Positions 33,301 to 45,827 of a stretch of DNA of 64,000 nucleotides are shown here, piece by piece. Position numbers and translations under genes: made by a program. This DNA is from Punica granatum. Lineage: Eukaryota > Streptophyta > Magnoliopsida > Myrtales > Lythraceae. The notes beneath the pieces were generated by a model. It saw only the letters and a program-made list of their open reading frames with translations, had not been told where the DNA came from and did no database searches. The stretch covers positions 22,242,001 to 22,306,000 of the forward strand of contig NC_045131.1 in assembly GCF_007655135.1 (NCBI RefSeq), written 5' to 3'. How positions within the stretch are numbered: position 1 is the stretch's first letter; each line of letters opens with the position of its first letter.

Positions 33301-36005
33301 GGATCACCATCTGTCCAAGCTATTCGTCTAGACATCTCTCCATTAGAGCTTGAAGATAGACAATTTACGGACCAAAACTTTAGAAACATGTCCGGCTTGA
33401 GGTTCCTTCAAATAGATTATGCTGATCTTGATGGGAATTTCCGGAGCCTGCTTACAAAGTTGAGATACCTTCGTTGGCGACATTCCAAGTTAGTGTGTAA
33501 GCCAGCCAACTTTGGTCTGACAAGCCTGGTTGTTCTTGATCTATCAGACAGCAAGGTCACACATAATTGGGAAGGCTGGAGGTCAATGCAGGTAATGATA
33601 AATAAAAGCAAAATTTGAACATCCCATTGCATTTTCAATTAGAAGTACAAGAAGGATAAGATATAGTTATAACTTTAAATTTGTTTTTGCAGATTGGGTC
33701 GAAGCTTAAAGTTCTTATTCTACATCATTGTCAATGTTTAGCTAGAACTCCAGACTTCTCATCATTTCCAAACTTAGAGGTCTTGATCCTTAAAGAATCT
33801 TGGGGATTGCAAGTGATTAACCCATCAATAGGGTGTCTAACATCCCTACTTTCCCTAGATATGGATTTTTGTTACTCCATTGAGAAGCTGCCACCTCAGA
33901 TATGTTTTCTGAAATCGTTGGAAGTATTTTCAGCAAGAAACTGCTACCGCCTGCGAAAACTTGAAGGAATCGAGAAATTAGAAGCACTAAAGGAGTTGAA
34001 TCTTCGAGGATGTGAGGGCATTGAAAAGCTGCCTAATTTATCGTGCTTAAGGGTGTTGAGGAAACTGGATGTGTCTGGTTGTCACAAGCTTGAAAGGCTT
34101 GAAGGGCTTGAAGGGTTAGTAGCACTGGAAGAGTTGTTTGTTCAAGGATGTGAGCTTATTGAAAAGCTTCCTAATTTATCGAACTTAAGAGCGTTGAGGA
34201 AATTGGACGTGTCTCATTGTGATGAGCTTGAAGGGCTTGAAGGACTTGATGAGTTAGTAGCACTGGAAGAGTTGTCTATTGAAGGATGTAACGAAACTCT
34301 AAAGCTGCCTAATCTGTCAAACTTAAAAGCTTTGATACATATGACAATGGGAGAATGTGGAATATTAGAGGAACCTGAAGAAGTTTGTGGCCATCGCTTC
34401 AAAGTTGATTTGGCATATTTCTTCATGGAAAAGGAGACAGCGATGTCCGGGTTCAATGTAAGACGTGAAAAGCTACGAGAACTTGCAGGACTTGATGAGT
34501 TGCTAGCACTGCAAGTGTTGTCTATTAAACAATGTACCGAAATTGAAAAGCTGCCTAATCTATCAAACTTGAAAGCTTTAAGACAGATGCATGTGGAAAA
34601 ATGTGGAAAGTTACGAGAACTTGAAGGACTTCATGGGTTGGTGGCACTGGAGAAATTATTTGTTCAAGGATGTGGAGAGCTACGAGAACTTGTAGGACTT
34701 GATGAGCTTGTAGCATTGAGAGTGTTGTCCACTCAAGGATGTACAGAAATTGAAAAACTGCCTAATCTGTCAAAATTAAAAGCTTTGAGAGAGATGCATG
34801 CAGATGGATGTAAAAAGTTACGAGAATTTGAAGGACTTGATGAGTTGGTAGCACTGCAAGTGTGGTCTATTAAAAGATGTACAGGAATCGAAAGGCTTCC
34901 TAATCTGTTAAAGTTCAAAGAATTGAGAAAGTTGCGCGTCAATGGCTGCAAAAACCTGCAAGGATTTGAAGGGCCCAATGGGTTGGTAGCATTGGATGTA
35001 TTGTATATTGATGGATGTAAGGAAATTGAAAAATTGAATCTGTCGAACTTGAAATTGTTGAGAGAGTTCTCCGCCATTGGCTGCAAGAAACTACGAGAGC
35101 TCAGAGGACTCGAAGAATTGAAAGCACTTACTGTGCTAGTGATCACGGAAAGCGTAGGAATCGAACAACTCCCTAATCTGTCAAGACTAAAGCACTTAAG
35201 ATATCTGAGAGTCTGTTCTTGTCCTAATCTAGTAGAAATTCATGCACTTGACGAGTTGGAAGGCTTGAAGTTGTTGGAGATCTCAGGATGTGAAGCTATC
35301 CAGAAGTTACCAAATCTACAGAGCTTAAAAAGCTTGGAGAACTTGGTGCTTGAAGGCTGCAATGAGCTACAAGAACTTGAAGGAGTTGATGAGTTAAATA
35401 ATTTGGTGGAACTAAACATGGCAGGATGCAGAGAAATTAAAAAGCTGCCGACTCTATCAAGACTAGACAAATTGGAGGAGCTAGATTGTGAGGGTTGTGA
35501 AAATTTGCCAAAGGCTTGGAGGGTGGAGGCAGTGGAACGTATGAAAAGAGTATGTATTGCTGGATTATTTTTCGTCTCTCTTAAGTCGGTATGAGGTAAA
35601 TTTACTTCTGGTTGTTTGTTGCTTCAGAACGGCTGGGAATCATTCTCGGAGGCAATTCTTCTGAACGGCTGGGAATCATTCTCGGAGGTAATTCTTCTGA
35701 ACGGCAACGAATTATTATCGGACGAATCCCTCTCGGAGGAAGTTCTGGATGGCAACGAATCATTATCGGACGAATCACTCTCGGAGGAAGTTCTGGACGG
35801 CAACGAATCGGAGGAATCTATCATCTGTAACAATCAGATTCTTGTCTTCTTCGGCCATCTAATCCTTTTTTCACGTGATATTAGAAAATATGATAACCCA
35901 ACCGCTATCTGTTTTGATTTAGTGCAAGGAATTTCTCACATCTTACATTTTGTGGCAGAAACTACATCACTCAAGCATCAGCGGAGCAAAGTTTCTTTTT
36001 GGTAA
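33301..36005 (+). CDS. LRR part of a TIR-LRR resistance-type gene with an acidic tail
   Basis: Three exons fit in phase 0: 33301-33591 (97 codons, first LRRs, RYLRWRHSKL), 33693-35549 (619 codons), and 35628-36005 (125 codons). Donors G|GTAATG and A|GTATGT and acceptors TTTTTGCAG and TTGCTTCAG are good. The large exon is an LRR array of two-LRR units of 46 residues. It is broken once by a non-LRR stretch near 34370-34460. The last exon encodes an acidic Ser/Glu-rich repetitive tail, then a hydrophobic end. The first two exons match exons 3 and 4 of typical TNL genes. LRRs sense ligands and restrain the switch, but without an NB-ARC the canonical mechanism is not possible. Exon 4 read without the last splice would stop at 35594. 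No stops within exons. Confidence 0.75.
33960..35520 (+). repeat. Tandem LRR supra-repeat, unit 138 bases (46 residues)
   Basis: Ten cycles of a unit combining EIEKLPNLSNLKALR and KLRELEGLDELVALEELSI type LRRs. Neighbouring units are closely similar in DNA, showing amplification by unequal crossing over. One half-unit is out of phase near 34610-34730. Confidence 0.85.
35628..35812 (+). repeat. Tandem repeats in the acidic tail exon
   Basis: Two 36-base units (NGWESFSEAILL type) followed by about two and a half 48-base units (DESLSEEVLDGNE type). They end exactly where the segmental duplication copy B begins. Confidence 0.8.
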
Positions 36006-36758
36006 GATAATTGGCTTGGCATTGGTCCCCTCATTGAATTCTGCGAGGAGTAGTAGCTTCCCATCCATTTATCCCAAGGAGAGGTGTAAGTTGTGCAATC
36101 GGATATGGTACATTGTGTCCGCTGGGAACTTCAAATCTGCAGGCTATTTGGTATTATTGTTAAAGCTTCCTAAGGCTGTTCTCGGAAGTAGAACGGGTCT
36201 GTTACTTCAAATTGTGACATAAAATGATTTCGTTGGCATATTCTTCGGCGATCTTAAGTTGATTATCTTCTCAGATCAGGGCTCGGCTGTCCAAATGACG
36301 GATTTTAAATAACTCTTACTTGTGAGGGTATTTTCTGTCGGAGTGAAGAGGAGAATCAAGCTCCTGTTTTTCATGTCCTATTACTAAATCGATATGGTAA
36401 AGCTAATTCTTTGAGTTGATCAGTACCGGAACTCATTCATTAATCACGCAGAACGGAACATAGAACATTAGTTTACATCCCCAAGTTCATGAACAGCTTC
36501 CGCTCGTGAACATTATTAATACGCATGCACCTTTTGCATTCATACTGATGGGCTCCGAGCCCAGTGACCCAAATCCAGGCCCAGAAGCTGAGCCCGCAAG
36601 CTCTATTCCCGCGATTTCTCCAGGTGCTCTTCACGGGCAAGCTTGCTCAAATATATTCAATTCCTAGTATCTCGGGAAATATCCCTTGATATCCTCCTCC
36701 TCCTATATAAGCATGGACAAGTTTGTTATTTATTTAGATTGAATCATTATCATAAACC
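36006..36758. other. 3' flank of the TIR-LRR gene in copy B
   Basis: Probable 3' UTR and spacer, matching 2910-3700 of copy A. The plus-strand frame to 36222 is shared with A but not recognised. Near 36700 copy B lacks about 300 bases present in A (3705-4015), which removes the C-terminus of the small secreted-protein gene. Confidence 0.5.
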
Positions 36759-36977
36759 CTAGACTGAATAGAACGCCTTGAATATTTCGTCCACGAGAGA
36801 CTTGAATTTCTCGATGAATTCCATAATCCTTTCCTTCTCAATGTCCAAAATCCACCACAAATTGTCTGAACCTTCCTTGGAGATCCTGGGCCTTGCGTTT
36901 GCTATTGTACAAGCTAAAAGGAGGCAATGACAGCTAATAGAAAGGAATGCAAACTTAATAATTGCGTTTGTTAGCAA
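36759..36977 (-). pseudogene. Small secreted-protein gene, start lost (copy B)
   Basis: Partner of 3876-4243. The frame is open for 72 codons with a clear signal-peptide-like stretch (FAFLSISCHCLLLACTIANA) and the DNLWWILDIEKERIMEF block. The first codon is TTG where copy A has ATG, and a stop precedes it. The C-terminal 45 residues of A are missing through a deletion. Unknown family. Confidence 0.45.
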
Positions 36978-37337
36978 TCTTTCTCAGTTTAGATAGAACT
37001 TCATAATAGTCCCAGTGTTGAAAATATTTTTTATCAAACTGTTCTCAAACAATTCTTCGCTCATCATGTACTTTGTAAGCAGGTTTTGAATTCCTTAACA
37101 TGCAGAGAGCGACTCCTAGAATTTTTGGACCAACTCATTATTCAGAATAACTTTCCAAGGAGCTCTACTTAGAGAGATTACCAATCTCTATCGACACAGA
37201 GAGTAAAAGAGACTTTGTAAGGAATGCCTATAAGGAGTGATAAATGTGAAATCTACAAGCGACTTCTGGAGCTTTCATAACTGACCCACTGTTCAGAATG
37301 CCTGTAAAGGAATGGTAAATGTGAAATCTATTCACAA

Positions 37338-38700
37338 TTATGGCAAAGGCCAGATATTAGAAAAAGAGGCCCAAGTATATATATAAAAAGAGACCCAAGT
37401 ATATATATAAACTGAGCCTAGCTTCCGATTGCAAGTTTGGGTACCACTTCTTACCTTAATGGATGGGTCTATTTGCAACAAATGAAATGCATGAGTCACC
37501 CTCCCGAGTCCTGCGGAAAGGAGTATTTTCGGGTCACAACATCCAAGCTGCTGCACCCAATTCATCGGCGACCACCCGGATGAATAGGTCCACTGTAGAA
37601 AATTGCTCGTTCATAAAGGAACTATAGTCAACGAAATTGTGTCTAAACTCAAGCTTCATCCTCTTTTGTATTAGCTGATAGCATACGATTTCAATTACTT
37701 CTACATACTCTTTTGGTGTCTTTGGCATGACAGTAGTGCTCTTCCCCCCATATCTCTTTTCATCGGTTCCTCTCAGTCTCTTCTGAGAACTGATGACATG
37801 ACAGAGATGAATTGTCCAGTCTTCTTGGTATAGCTATTTTCAACTCCACATCCTTCGATATGTAGATATCCCATCCCTTAATAAGTCGTGCATAATTGCA
37901 GCACAGATACTACCTTCAGCCACTCAAAAGCGTTGGTTTAGATCGTGTCGACGCCAACTCCCCGCGCATATATCTCTCCCAAGAGTTACTTCAATGCAGG
38001 CTCACCCTTTTCGACAGCCTTTAGGAACCACGACAATGCCTAGGCATGATCACGTCTCAATCCTAACTTGACAGTTATAGAATAACCCAACCTTGTAGAA
38101 TTTTAAGGCATTCCCTTTCTGCACTCGATACTCCTAATACGTACCCGAACTACCTCGTCCTTCTTGCCCTAATTACTAGTATTTCCTCAGGGCGTCCTTG
38201 TCCTGCTTAGGTCTGTTCTAATACGTAACCAGTGCGATCATGGGCCGATCCTTCAAGATGAAGAAGCAATTTACCAATGTTGCAGCTAACTCTGCATAGA
38301 GCTCTGATTCATCAGCTTCATTGCTTATCAGTAGCCTTTCAAGTTGAAGTAAACTGCATAAAAGTTGATAGGCAATCTCTAATATAGCATTACTAAACTC
38401 TACTTTGTTTTATAGTTCGACGAGCAATTTCCATTCATACTGATCACATTGACCTTCACGGAAATGTTCTCAACAATATTATAGATCAATGAGTGCTCAA
38501 AAACATAGATCACATTGACCAACACAGGTGATCGATCTATGGGGAGTAATAGTGCACTGCTTAACTGTGAGTAATTTGGCTGTGGAGCTCGCTTCGAGCT
38601 TTGAAGCATCAATCCCATTGCTAGTTTCCTTCTTGGGAGCCCAACAATCGTTCTCACTGCCAATGATTTCTAGTGCACCCTTGAGGCGACCCTCCAACTC
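37338..38700 (-). pseudogene. Unidentified minus-strand gene remnant (copy B)
   Basis: Partner of 4629-5925 with the same ordered blocks (38663-38400, the SELYAELAATLVNCFF block at about 38390-38170, 37728-37534, 37565-37338). Small indels relative to A change the frame in places, arguing against a selected coding sequence. Not recognised. Confidence 0.35.
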
Positions 38701-39367
38701 CAATCAATAGCAAAAAAGAGGCCCGAGTACAACAACCAGTGCCCAACTTCCTCATTTGCACTGAGGTGATAGTACTTCTACTGTTGGCCCCATCAGAGCT
38801 TGCCCATGGCTCCCTGACATGCAAAGCCCCTAACGGATAGCAAAGTCCATCACTCTTCGCTATTCGTTAGCCGGTTCTTGAGGCTTCACTGAGCTGTTCG
38901 TCTCGATTTCTCTAAACCCCCTTTTCCAGCCTCAGCTCCTCCACTCATTCAACCACCAGCCCTGTCGTTCAGGAATCCTTGAGGCGGTCCTACCTGACCC
39001 AATAAGTCGATGAGGCACCGTTTGTTTCGGGAAAGTATTTACAGGAAAGTGCTCATGAATTCCTCATTTTCCTATGGCTGGTAACACAAAATTCTTTGGT
39101 CAACAAGAAAATGTTTTTGGTCAACTTACAAAGGCCTCAAAGAAAAAAGTGGTTATGCGTAATTTACAAACTTGATACTTTCTTTTTCCCCCATCTGAAA
39201 TACAATGAGATTATAAATTCATTCTTGGCACAATCATAAAAAAGAAATGCTGAGATTAGACTTCAGACTGTGGTCTAACAAACTCAACCATTTAACTTTC
39301 ATGCTTCAAAAGATATCCACGATTCATCCCAAACAGGCGTCACTAGTCGCTAGGCAGGGTTAGAGTT

Positions 39368-41130
39368 TTATCTTGCAGTGAAAACAGGCTCTGCATCAGG
39401 GTTCGGCTGAACTCTTCTGGTGTATTTGAGCAGCAAACCTTCCAAAGATAGACCCGGAATGCTCAGATCCCTGAAAAATGAAAATTTTAAAATTATATCT
39501 AACAGTAAAACTTCAAAACAAACCATAAAGATCAAAAATTTCCAAATGACTCCTGTCAACTGTTTGAGTGGTTGAAGGACACGGGCTTGGTGACATGTTC
39601 TGGACTCAACACCTATGCCCTTGTTCAATGCAATATTGCTCCCCATATGGGCTTCGTGTAGGGTCTCCTATTCTAAGCTCTCCAATTTCTAAGGAGTCGC
39701 CATCCATTTCTGCCTAATTCTGCTCCCAGTGAATCAACAGTTTCTTTTTCCGAGGACGAATTGTCACATTTACACTCTGTCATGCACCGGCATGTACATC
39801 CATATTAAAATCTTGGTTCGAAACCTTAGTTGCTGTATGAAGGAGAGCATGTGGAAATTTCTCTTTTGAGCTATGCCATTATGACTGGAGCCCCTCATCA
39901 ACCACGCATACAATATATCTAGCCAAAGCAGAATTTAACTGATACCTGATGTAGGGTTGTAAATCTTTCCAATCCCATCTAGGCCGCTCTTTGAAGAGAA
40001 TGGAGAATCGCTCAGATGGAGTAGATGGGAGAGAAGAAACGCTGAATCCTCGAACCCATGTATCAATGCCAAGTTTCTCTGTCAGAACTTCCCCGTCCAA
40101 CATTTGAAGACTGGCCTCCATCCCAGGAGGAATCCTCCGACTCCACTCCTCTATGAATTTCTCCATCTTCATCTTCCCCTCCCTCAGGATATTCCTTGCG
40201 AAATGCACACAAACCCGTTTCTCATCCAGTTTCCAGATACACTTGCTCCCATCTTCCTCTGACTTGTCACCATACATGGACAAACAATGGTGAGCGACCT
40301 TGCGAGGAAAACCATCTGATGCAAGAACACCAAATACTTCATCTTGGTCAAGAGCATTAAGTGGCCAGTCCATCAATACGGAGTTGTGCAAAAGCATCCT
40401 CAGGATCATATCCATGTAAGAATTGTCTATTATCCTCCAATACCCATCAATCTCAACTGCCGAAAGAGCCTGCAGTCCAGATCTCAGTTCTTCATCACTT
40501 GCTTGAACCTCATTGACAAGATCATCCCACTTATACAAACCTGTTTTGTCTCTTTCCATCCCTTCCACCTCCATCTCCGATGCCTCCTCAATCCCATAAG
40601 GAGCCTGTGAAAGAAGGGACTTGAGCTTATCAAGCCTCGGGGCAACTTCAACAATTTCCATACTACCAGATGCGAGTTTGATCACTATTGCGGCTTCATG
40701 GTCACAACCATTTCCCGCACAATCTTGCAACTCTTTGCCTGTCTCTGATTGATTGGATGGAGGCACAAGGCACACAGAATTAGAAGTACCAACAAACTTG
40801 ATTGCATAAGTCTTGGATTGAGTACAAAGAACTGCATCTTCATCAGGCTGCCCTCTTAAGAAAACCCTATGAGAGACAGAGACAGATCAAAAGAGAAGAT
40901 CATGAGAATTGATACCGGAATGCACACTGGGAAGCTGATGCCAGCATAGAGGGATTGTTACCTTACCTCTGGTTTGTGACATCAGGGAGGAGCTTCTCAT
41001 CAAGCTCAAGAAGAAGTATATCATCATGTGGACCATACTTTGTGTGATATGCAATAGATAGTGCAGAGCCTGGATTAAGGTTGAGTACAGATCCTGCTCC
41101 TCCTTTAGGGCACATGAGATGCTGTTCCAT
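39368..41130 (-). CDS. DCC1: Sister chromatid cohesion protein DCC1 (copy B)
   Basis: Exons 41130-40967, 40866-39946 and 39470-39368, identical in length and phase to copy A (395 residues) with GT-AG introns (AG|GTAAGG, AG|GTATCA). No stops or frameshifts. I count about 10 amino-acid changes against copy A, for example Q to H near the start, R to C and T to I in exon 2, and S to N near the end; they avoid the conserved C-terminal LEGLLLKYTRR block. Function as for copy A: Ctf18-RFC accessory subunit for PCNA loading and cohesion. Both copies keep the promoter-side exon and leader intron, so both could be expressed. Confidence 0.9.
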
Positions 41131-42372
41131 TTCCTTTAGTCCCTCTCCGTCCAGCCAGTCTAACAACCAAGTCAAGTTCTATCTCGTTATAATCTGCTTA
41201 CAGTCATGACAGCAAGACAACATGGGTTTAAGCCACCGCACAATGTTCAGGATTCTAACTCCATTTTTCAAAGTTAAGAAAATGTTAAAAAAGAAAAACT
41301 GTCAGACAAAATTACATTAGAGATATATAACACATATTAGAAGTACGAAAATAGTATGTCTTATTAACGGAAACCACAAAAAATATTAAACAAGAAATCA
41401 GAAAACAATGGAGCTCAACTGCAACGTACTATAATCTCAATCATAGAGTTGGTAGCATAAGCGACACGCTCAGATTAAGAAATGCATAAGCAGTATATCT
41501 TTCTTGGTTTAGGTGACATGACTATGGAAGCCTTGAACCGATGTTCTCGACAAACTTTTGAATACCGGTCTCGCAAAAACTCACGGATTCAACTGATTGC
41601 AGTAATCAAAAGGGTACTCCCACAGAAAATTCCTCATGGCCAACATCTACTATGGGAAATGACAACTCCACAGCATAATCGACTGCTCAAACTTGAGTTT
41701 CCACACAAAGTTCATGGAGGCCCGATAGACTAAACATGTAACTCCGACTCATAATGCAACACTGAACATGGGAATTATCGACAGAACATACTCGAGCCGA
41801 TAATAGATTCTTAATAGCCAGATTGTCCACAGATCTTAAGGAGATATGATATCGCTCTCTCTCTATTAGAATCCACAACTGTAGCAAGCTCTTGTCAAAA
41901 TACCCAAGAGATATGACCAAAGGCATTATCGCTAACCTTGCATTTCAACAAGCCAGAAGCATTGGGGGGCTCTAATGATTGATGGGCATAAAACAGTAAA
42001 ATCACAGACAGTTTAAGAAACCACAGAAAGTGATGTATCAGAGCAATCAATTGAAAAGACAGGACTACCCAACGGCAGCAGGAACGCAACAAATGTCGTG
42101 GTTCTTACCCACGAGTCTGACGAGAGAGGGGAGGGCTGTCTCGGCTCCTCCGGCGAGGTGGGTCTACGGCCAGGGAGGCGACCGAAGCGGAAAGAACTCG
42201 GAGAAGGCGAGGTGGTGGAGACGGTGAGGAGGAGAAGAGGAGCAGCTAGTACCCCCGTGCCCTGCGGTGGAGCAGAAGCCGAGAAGAGACAGAGACAGAG
42301 TGTGGTTTCTTCTCTTTTCCAACAAGATTAGCCTCGTGGGCGCGTGCACCCTAAAATTTTTTGGCGCCCAAA
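41131..42372 (-). promoter_or_regulatory. DCC1 5' UTR, leader intron and promoter side (copy B)
   Basis: Same layout as copy A: acceptor before the ATG exon near 41194 and donor G|GTAAGA near 42109 after a GC-rich leader exon. No extra gene seen in the intron. Confidence 0.4.
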
Positions 42373-42587
42373 ATGATTTTGCAATTTACCAATTGCCCAC
42401 ACACACAAAATACAATTTGACCCTTGTATTCAACTTTTGATCTCAATTGAGGGGACCTCGTGCCTCCACACGATGGAAACAAGATCCACAAAATCGAAAT
42501 GTAAAATTAAATCACATCATAAACTCTCTATAGAGTTAAAACTAAGGCTTCGTAAATTAAAACATAATCTCATCTTTGAAAATGTTA

Positions 42588-42864
42588 TAGGCCCCGTTTG
42601 GATTCACAGTGTATTGATTTTAACTTTAACTTTAACTTTAACTCAATACACTACACAATAAAAATACATATTTCCCAATTCAAAAATTTTAACTTTAACT
42701 TTAACTCAACACACTACACAACAAAAACACACGTTTCCCAAGTCAAATTTATAATCACATCTCATTTGTCCTTTTCCTAAATTAAAATTAAAATCAAAAT
42801 CAAAGTAATTTTAATAGTAAGATTTTAAAATCTTACTTTAACTTAATTCTACCCACAACAAAAC
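42588..42864. mobile_element. Tourist-like (PIF/Harbinger) MITE in copy B
   Basis: 277 bases starting TAGGCCCCGTTTGGATTCAC and ending CCCACAACAAAAC, flanked by TTA on both sides (42585-42587, 42865-42867). Copy A near 9850 is the empty site. Inside are direct runs of TTTAACTTTAAC and mirrored AAAATCAAAATCAAAG. Confidence 0.8.
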
Positions 42865-44324
42865 TTAGTTATTGAATATTTTTTCAGATTCACGCTCTCT
42901 TGTCTTAATATAGTAGCAAGATTCAGTTATTTTTACTTCGACTGGATTACAAATGACAATATATTACTTCAATTTTTTACTTGAAAAAAGCGAATTTCTT
43001 ATATCTTGATTAAGCATAATCGCATTTCTATGCGAATTTATCAATATTAAAGTCTTTATAACAAGTTGACTCCATATAGATAGTAAAAATATTGTTGCGT
43101 TTGGTAGCAGAGTAGAGTTTGATTTAGTTTGATTTCACGGGGATGAAGACAAAAGTAAACGAAAAAATTTATTATTAAAATTGAAGAAGAAAATAAAAAA
43201 AAAGTAATAATTGTGTTGTTGAATGAAGGGAAAAGTAATAAATAGTTTAGAGAATTTAATATTAAAAAAATAATTATAATAATAGATAAGAAAAATTATA
43301 TAAGAGAATTTTTTATTAAATTAAAGAAAAAGATTTTTAAAAAAATAATGATTGTATTTTTCAATTGATAGAAAAATTAAGTTAAATTTAATTATATTCC
43401 AAATGGAGGAATCGTAACATTCTAAGTGTTAGAACAGAGATTTTGATAACAGTGATAGCAGGTAACCTCCTGAGGCAGTGTCGCCTGAGATGAGGCCACT
43501 TGATTAAAAATAAAGGCCATGGTTTCCCTATAGTTGAATTTGACGACTCGTGCTGAAATTAAAATTTTTAACTTAATTGAGTTTAGCTTGTTTGGTGAAC
43601 ACAAAAAAATATTTTGACTTAATAGACTAAAGTAAAAAAAGCACTTAATGATTAAGTAAGTTGGGATCTATTTAATCACTAGTATTCTATTTCGTGCGTC
43701 CCACGAGTTCATTATCGTTTATCTATAAATACTTCCTTCTCCCAATAATAAATATTGTAAAAAGTTAGTGCTATTTCCACCCCTTGTATCACTAATTCAC
43801 TCCATTTGTTATTCATCGTACAAAAAAGCTCCCAATACCATATTAATTACTCTTAAATCACTCTTCTATCTTTATTTATTGATCCATGCTCACAATTTAT
43901 TCCATTTGAAAAAGTCGAAAGAAGAAGAACCAAAACTCCTTATTCAAATGAAATTATTTTCATGAGAAATAAAATTAATATCACCTAAATTAATAAAAAA
44001 AATATATTAAAGACTTTCAAAGTTTATATAAATTGTGAATTTTTTATTTTCATTGATGATTATGTATTTTTTTTAAGTGTATACAAGTAACTGGCTTCTA
44101 TTTTTCAAATAAAAGATTTACGCAATTGTATACATATAATCATAAATTTCAATTTTTTTCATTTATTTAGATCATAATCTTTTAAGTTATAATATATCAA
44201 TTTAATAAATATTCATGAAGTTTGTAATCATAAAAATCAGTGCACTTTAAGTTAGATATACTATAGGTAAAATTAATATTGCATATGCCACCCCTTTGGA
44301 AAGCAAGTAATATAATGAACAAAA
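42865..44324. other. AT-rich spacer within copy B
   Basis: Matches 9860-11420 of copy A; no gene recognised. Confidence 0.6.
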
Positions 44325-44823
44325 TGACACAGCAAGTTCGAATCGATTTGCCCGCCTAAACCATGTTTAGGCTTGAAAGAAATTAAACGAGCTAAATCGT
44401 TCGAGAAAGAAGTCTGAAATGACTTGAGATTATTTCTTCCTCATTGGTTGAATTCGGATCCTCCTTAACCATTATATAGAAGAGCTTACAAGTTGCAAAA
44501 CAAGAAGATTTTCAACTCAAAATCCCCCTTAAGTGCTACCAACTAGCCCTAACTATTTACTATTCCCAGCTAATATTGATGACTGCAAAATACAATACAT
44601 GACTAAACCACTTTTTCTTTCTCCCAGTGTAGCTAGTCATCCACCCACCATCTATATTTCTTTCAGACCAAACACGCCTCAGGTTTTGTTTTTTTGTTGG
44701 GGGGGGGGGTTTCACGGGCTTGGGCTTCGATTCGGATAGAACTCGGGCCATGTTCTTTGATTTAATTTGCATGGGTTTGGGCGATATAAGGCTTCTCTCG
44801 ATCAACCTTCACCAATAAATTAA

Positions 44824-45724
44824 GGGTAAATTGCACTAATGGTCCAAAATATTTTACAAATGTTTCATTATGTTCCAAATTTTTTTTTCGCTACATGATG
44901 GTACAAAATGTTTCAAAGTTATTTCATGATGGTACAAACCGTCAACTGGAGCTTGACGCCGTCAAGCCGACGCTAACGTGGCTACCACATGTCACGTCCT
45001 TGCTGATGTGGATTAAAAATTTTAAATAATTCTAAAAATTTTAAAACTTTTAAAACTTTTAAAAATAATTTTAAATTTTAAAAACTTTTAAAAATAATTT
45101 TAAATTTTTAAAACTTTTAAAAATAATTTTAAACTTTTAATTTAAAATTAAAATTTAAAATTTAAAATTATTTTAATTATTTTAAATTAAAAATAATTTT
45201 AATATTAAATTTTAATATTTTATAAAATTATTTTAAAAAAAAAAAAAATTATTTTAAAATTTTAAATTTTTTAAAAATAATTTTAAAATTTTCAAAATTT
45301 TAAAATTTTTTTTCTAAATTTGTACTCTTTTTGTATTTTTTATTATTTTTTGTATTTTTAAAAAATTAAATTTTAAATTTTTTAAAAATAATTTTAAAAT
45401 TTTCAAAATTTAAAATATTTTTTATTTTTTTTCAAAAGTTTTACTCTTTTTTTGTATTTTTAATTATTTTTTATTTTTTTTTGGACTTTTTAAAATTTTA
45501 TTTTCTCTTAAATGACGTGGTGCACTATGATTGGTTCCACGTAACAAAAGTAACACATAGAACGCGCCACGTCAGCAAAATGTTAACGGCGTTAGGGCCA
45601 ATTGACGGTTTGTACCATCATGAAACAACTTTGAAACATTTTGTACCATCATGTAGCGAAAAAAACTTTTTGAACCATAATGAAACATTTGTAAAACATT
45701 TTGGACCACCAGTGTAATTTACCC
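44824..45724. mobile_element. MULE-type foldback element, perfect 9-base TSD (copy B only)
   Basis: 901 bases. TIRs GGGTAAATTGCACTAATGGT and, inverted from 45724, GGGTAAATTACACTGGTGGT continue through TTTTACAAATGTTTCATTATG for about 150 bases. The TSD ATAAATTAA is perfect (44815-44823, 45725-45733) and occurs once at the empty site in copy A (11884-11892). The middle 500 bases (45005-45500) are nearly pure A and T. Confidence 0.92.
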
Positions 45725-45827
45725 ATAAATTAATTGAGATAAGCTTCGCGTCATTCTCCTCCACTTGAGAGAAAGCTCAACCTTGAGCTTGTAATCTCTA
45801 GATAAAACGACTCCTTCTATGAAGCTT

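Noticed and set aside
35612..35830. Gly/Arg repeat protein in an alternative frame
   Set aside because: Artefact of tandem repeats; the frame spliced to the LRR exon explains the sequence better.
45005..45500. A/T tract considered as a replication origin or matrix attachment region
   Set aside because: It lies wholly inside a young foldback transposon absent from copy A, so it is element sequence.
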